DNA from: Dioscorea cayenensis subsp. rotundata
Taxonomy: Eukaryota > Streptophyta > Magnoliopsida > Dioscoreales > Dioscoreaceae
Assembly: GCF_009730915.1 (NCBI RefSeq)
Contig: NC_052474.1
Coordinates: 1,895,501 to 1,959,500 of the forward strand
Length of the DNA: 64,000 bases
Reading direction: 5' to 3'
The notes beneath the pieces were generated by a model. The model made no database searches. It saw only the letters and a list, made by a program, of their open reading frames with translations, and had not been told where the DNA came from. The position numbers and the translations under genes are program-made. Positions 59,691-64,000 of the stretch are shown piece by piece. Each line of letters starts with the position of its first letter. The stretch's first letter is position 1.

Positions 59691-60243
59691 AGTTTATTGC
59701 ATCGCTTGGAATGCTACATTTTTCAAGTGAGTTTATGTATTCCAAATTGATAAACTCTTCTAAAAGTACTCACAGAGTTTAACAAGTTCAGGGCAATGGA
59801 CCAAAACTTCTAGAAAAACAATATAGGAAATTCATTAGGCCATGGGTTTTGAAGTCATCTCACCTGGTTTCAAAAGCAGGGTATTGTTTGATCCTCCCAT
59901 ATTACATCCTGACATATATGTTGTTATTTTTTTTATGTTATAGAAAAATTTGGTATTAGTATCATGTTTTTTTACCCACATTAGATGTGGCATTGTCTCT
60001 ATTAAATCTTCTTATATGAGGTGAGATTATGAATTTCCTTGATAATGTCTAGCAACTCAAGCCTCTAGGGTATGCTACATAGCAAGATTTATGTTTTTTT
60101 AATAATATATTTATCTTTTATTATCATTACAAGCTTTTATCCTAGTGTTTTTTAATATGTGAGTGTATGTCCGCACCCACAATCATGTACTCGTTACTAC
60201 TACTGCATCATGTGAGATTTTAACTTCATGTACCCAAGGTAAT

Positions 60244-60415
60244 CAGACCCGGTTGAACCGGCCGGTTCAACCGAAAAAACCAGGAACCGGCTATGTGATC
60301 GGTCCGGAAATACCTCGTTGAATCAGGTATGGAAAAAACCCGGTGTTAACCCAGTGACCCGGACGGTTCAACCGAGAAACAATTGACCCGGTCGGGTCAA
60401 TCGGGTCACAATGTT
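60244..60415. repeat. GGTTCAACC palindrome repeat
   Basis: Contains a 22-base perfect palindrome GGTTGAACCGGCCGGTTCAACC (60251-60272), then GACGGTTCAACCG and TTGACCCGGTCGGGTCAA, with CCGG-rich spacing. This sequence type recurs in many plant genomes as a dispersed repeat (family knowledge, not checked here). Confidence 0.6.
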
Positions 60416-60520
60416 GGAATTTTATTTTACAATATTTTATAATTTATTATTATTTTCTCATTAAATACCAGAAAATTATATATATTTATTAATATTAATT
60501 TTTAATTTATAATCTATAAA

Positions 60521-60551
<31 letters not shown>

Positions 60552-63181
60552 ATATCATAAACATAAAAAAAAAATTAATATTTAAAAATAAAATCCATTA
60601 ATATGTTATGTAAATTGAGTGAGCCCAGTATTGTTGGACCAAAGCCCTTAGCCATCCTAGCTCCATAATTAACTCTAAATACTTGATTTTAATTTGAATG
60701 TATGTAATAATTAGTTAGCTCATGAAGACCGTTCACTGTTCATCATAATGCCTCGGGAGCTGTGCTCATCTCGATCCACTGATCGATAAGCCCCCCAACC
60801 GTGTTTCGCTCCATCTCACGGAGCTCTCCCAGTTCCACTCGCGCGCGCCGGCCCCAAAGCTCCTTGAGCCCTCTCGATTGGTACGATTCCCTCGAATCCC
60901 TAATTCTAATCCGTCTCGCGCTATGATTCATGAGGTTGATCTTTTGTTGTTCCTCAATCAATGCATTGGATTGTTCTTTTTTTTTTTTCCTTTTTCTAGG
61001 GCATCATTTTCGTTTTGTTTCTACTTTTTCTTGAATTGATTTGACTTGTTGTGCTACGCTAGTCGGAATTGAAGATGAAAACGAAGATTAGTACTGAAAG
61101 AATTGCCATTGTTTTTGCTTGTGTGCATTGTAAATGGTGCTGCTTGATCCTCAAAACTATTGGGATATTAGGATTATTGTCACAAAGTGACATCTTCTAA
61201 TCATATTTTGGCAAATTTTGAGTTGTTGAGCATGTTGATTAAGAACCAAACGTTGGTATTAGAATATGAGATCAGCATCTCGGGAAAGGATTTCACTGAT
61301 TAATGTAGCATGATAATCTTTGGTAATCACTGCAAATCATATGGTTTTCACTGAAAAAATGTGGTCTTGATGGTGAGTTTTGGATATGGTATCATAATCC
61401 TTTTTGAGGGGCCATAGGAAGATGGTTTTTTAGCTATTTTGTTTGAAAATGGAAGCTGCTAAATCCTTAACTTTTTTTTTGTTTTTGTTTTAGCTGCTCT
61501 GAACAATAAATGTTTATTTTGGTGGAAATCACATAGATCAAATACTCCTGTTTCTTAACATAAAAGAGATCCAAATATATTATCATCATCTTCTTCTTAT
61601 TCTAAGTGCTTCTTCTAGATGAAATGATTCGTGATCATTAATTCATGTTGGGATAAAAGTTTTGGCCTTATCACTGCAGACATCATATAGCACTACTCAT
61701 GTTCATGTGAAGGATTGAACTCACTCACCTTCCTATGCCAATTGCTTACCATATGATTGAGATGGAGTAGGCCAAAGCTCATGGTTTCCAATATAGATTC
61801 GTTGATTAAAAGTAGTCTTGTCAATCATGGGGCCAGTATGATTAATGTTTGATGACCCTCCCACTAATGTCTTCAAGCTGTTATTGAATCTGTCTACCCA
61901 ATATAGCACTAGGTCAGGGATGTGCAGCTATGAGTGCGATGGATTTATAACAAATCTTTCTATATTAGGGTTTAAGTCAGGTGTCACTCTCTGTTGAATT
62001 TATGTTTGTTTTTCTAAGATTATCAAATAATGTATTGTACTATACTTTTCTGGCTTGAAAGTATATTGAAAGGCCATAATCTTATGCTTTAATTTATTGC
62101 AAAGAATTCAGATAATGGATCATATGTTTGCCTTTAGGTGAGTATCTGCTACTCCCCAGCTTAGTAATGCAATCAAAACTCAATGAGTTAATGTTTGGCC
62201 CACAGAAACCATAATTTCTCCGAAAGATTTTCCTGTATCTTTGAGCAAGTGAAGGCAGAAGAGGTTCACAATCGATTTCTTTGGCTAAATCAGCAAATCA
62301 AGGAGCTTAAAGTTCCATTTTTTTCCCCATTCTGTTCAGGAGGATCAATTCCTATTGTCATTTTCTCTCATGAGAAAAGTGCTGTCTAAAAGGGGTGACA
62401 TTTGTTTCTCACCCATTGATGGCTTCATTTTTGTTGATCACAAGCTTGATTTCCTTTTTGAATTTTCATGGGCTAAGCACTTCCTTTGAGGTCAAAATCT
62501 CACTAACAATACCCATGAAGCTTTAAGTCCATTTTGTACAATTATGAAATAGTATTAGGACATGGCTTTGTTTCAGTCCAAAGAGTCAGAATATATGTCT
62601 TCTGTTTTTTCTGGCCTCGCTACTGTAATCTATAGACATCACTCCACCTGCTTATGTTACTATAATGTACATGAATTCTGTCGGGTGTTCTTATTGAGTG
62701 GTGATGATTTTGCTTTTGCATCCTTGAACAAAATCTACTATAACAACACCTTTGGTTGTTTAGGCCCAAAGATAGAAAATTGTGTTGTTCTCCAGCATTT
62801 CTTACAAAGTTTCCCAAACCACAGGACAACTAGAATTTGTCTGGCCTATCCATGCTATAGCTCAACTGTGTGATAGATGAAATATTTTTGCCTGTCATTA
62901 CATGGAAACAACATTCAATCAAGACTTCGGGAATACAACAATCTTATTCTTCCTGTTGTCTGCATACTCAGTTAAACTTTTTCCATTCATTGAACCATTT
63001 CCTTGCATCATGCTTATATGATGTGCTGCAAGTATGGGTGGCCATTGGAACTTTGTTCAACACCTACCAACTTCAAAACATGCACACTATTTCTTGAGAT
63101 TTCTGAAAGCTACATGGTATACAAGGAACGAAAGCGAATAACAAATTATTGATTTTCATTTTGCAGATTGCTTTGATTTTG
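60416..63181. other. leader and first intron of the CHCH gene
   Basis: 60416-60740 is AT-rich with (AT)n at 60533-60556. 60755-60880 is GC-rich with a plausible donor (cgattg|gtacga at 60880/60881) and fits the 5' UTR exon. 60881-63166 would be an intron, ending at ttttgcag just before 63167. An alternative leader exon near 62206-62310 cannot be excluded. Confidence 0.5.
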
Positions 63182-63704
63182 ATGGAGGACTCATACACAG
63201 TCCAAATTAGTTCCAACTTAGTGAACCGGCTTGTAAATAATGAGAACAAACCGAGAAAGAAAACCAAGAAACTGAAGCCAAAGCTTCCTAATGAGCCTCA
63301 ACAAGTGCAGAAAACAACAAAGCCAACTCCTGGTTCGCCAAACAGCAATCTTGGTGGAGGATGGCCGCACCAACCACCAATGTTCCTGCCAGTAGCCCCT
63401 TCTCAGCATGCAACAGCAAATGCTGAATTAGAAGCAATACGCTCTGTCCTCCAAGAGAGTGAAAGGGTCCTCGAGAAGTTGGAGAAGCAGGAGGCCAACA
63501 TGACTCGGGAACTGACTCAGAGAGCAAAAGAACTCCATGATAAAGAGTTCAAGCTACCCTACCAGAAAGCCCATGCCCTGTGAAGCCGAGAAAGAGGCTT
63601 GTCTCAAGTGCTACAAGAACTACGCCAAAGATCCCCTCAAATGTGCTCAAGTAGTTAAATCATTTGCCGACTGTGCTCGTCGGGCAAGGCAGCAGGATTG
63701 CTGA
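63182..63704 (+). CDS. CHCH (CX9C) mitochondrial protein, one frame break
   Basis: Likely a small protein of the mitochondrial intermembrane space, possibly MIC19/CHCHD3-like. The start MEDSYTVQISSNLVNRLV lies 15 bases after the acceptor ttttgcag|ATTGC. Seen: a Lys/Pro-rich, disordered N-terminal part (about 20-75); a coiled coil (AELEAIRSVLQESERVLEKL to TQRAKELHDKEFK, about 80-130); then a CHCH domain with Cys pattern C-x6-C-x2-C-x10-C-x9-C (PCEAEKEACLKCYKNYAK, KCAQVVKSFADC) and the end RRARQQDC. An extra C in CCC (63557-63559) breaks the frame just before the CHCH domain and stops at 63581-63583. Removing it gives 173 residues. AATAAA polyadenylation signal at 63856-63861. Confidence 0.85.
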
Positions 63705-64000
63705 ACACCATAGTATGTTTTCAACCATTTTCATTACAATGAGAACCCCAATACATTGAACTGTCATATTGATGAACAGATTGAACACAGGTTGCCATTT
63801 TTGAGCAAACAAATCACAAATTTCTCTCTATTCTGCATCCTTTTCTTGCTGTAGAAATAAAAACTCAGTGCTGTTTGTTTGCTGAAAAGCCAAGAAGAGT
63901 TAGTTCTTTTGTTCAGACTTATAATCAATTTTGATGCATCGCCTTAGTGTAGTTGTAATAAATTTTCAGTTTTTTTTGGTTGCAAATATACTGGAAAGAA

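Overview
The window is nuclear DNA of a flowering plant. The evidence is intron-rich genes with GT-AG introns, AT-rich intergenic DNA full of (AT)n tracts, plant-only families (GRV2 with IWN repeats, RCD1/SRO, KANADI, XTH, DUF760) and plant transposons (solo LTR, Stowaway-like MITE). I cannot fix the species or decide monocot versus dicot.

Layout: (1) 1-9754, plus strand: 3' two-thirds of a GRV2/RME-8 endosomal J-domain gene, 16 exons in frame. (2) 10080-11205, minus: an unrecognised acidic, TP-rich protein with two apparent frame breaks. (3) 12849-15073, minus: a group III xyloglucan endotransglucosylase/hydrolase, intact. (4) 18395-21992, minus: a DUF760 protein (UV-B-induced At3g17800-like, plastid), intact. 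(5) 27284-34385, plus: a JmjN-JmjC-C5HC2 histone demethylase of the JMJ706/JMJ13 type, with one frame break near the C terminus. (6) 38854-41450, plus: a KANADI-type GARP transcription factor with one frame break in a CAA tract. (7) 44556-48052, plus: a chloroplast CS-domain/inactive shikimate kinase-like 2 protein, intact. (8) 48786-51809 plus a distal 5' exon at 55808-55836 and beyond, minus: an RCD1/SRO1 WWE-PARP-RST protein with two frame breaks. (9) 63182-63704, plus: a CHCH (CX9C) protein with one frame break. Between genes 8 and 9 lies the transposon-rich part: a solo LTR with perfect target duplication, a Helitron-like terminus with tandem repeats, a decayed LINE fragment and a GGTTCAACC palindrome repeat.

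The genes are an ordinary plant neighbourhood with no evident operon-like or pathway clustering. I found no convincing new multi-gene system. The strongest unusual signal is that five of nine genes each need one or two single-base corrections. In all but one case the site is a short homopolymer or simple repeat, and the exons and splice sites around it are otherwise perfect. Uncorrected assembly indels explain this better than five independent pseudogenes. After correction every exon phase closes exactly.
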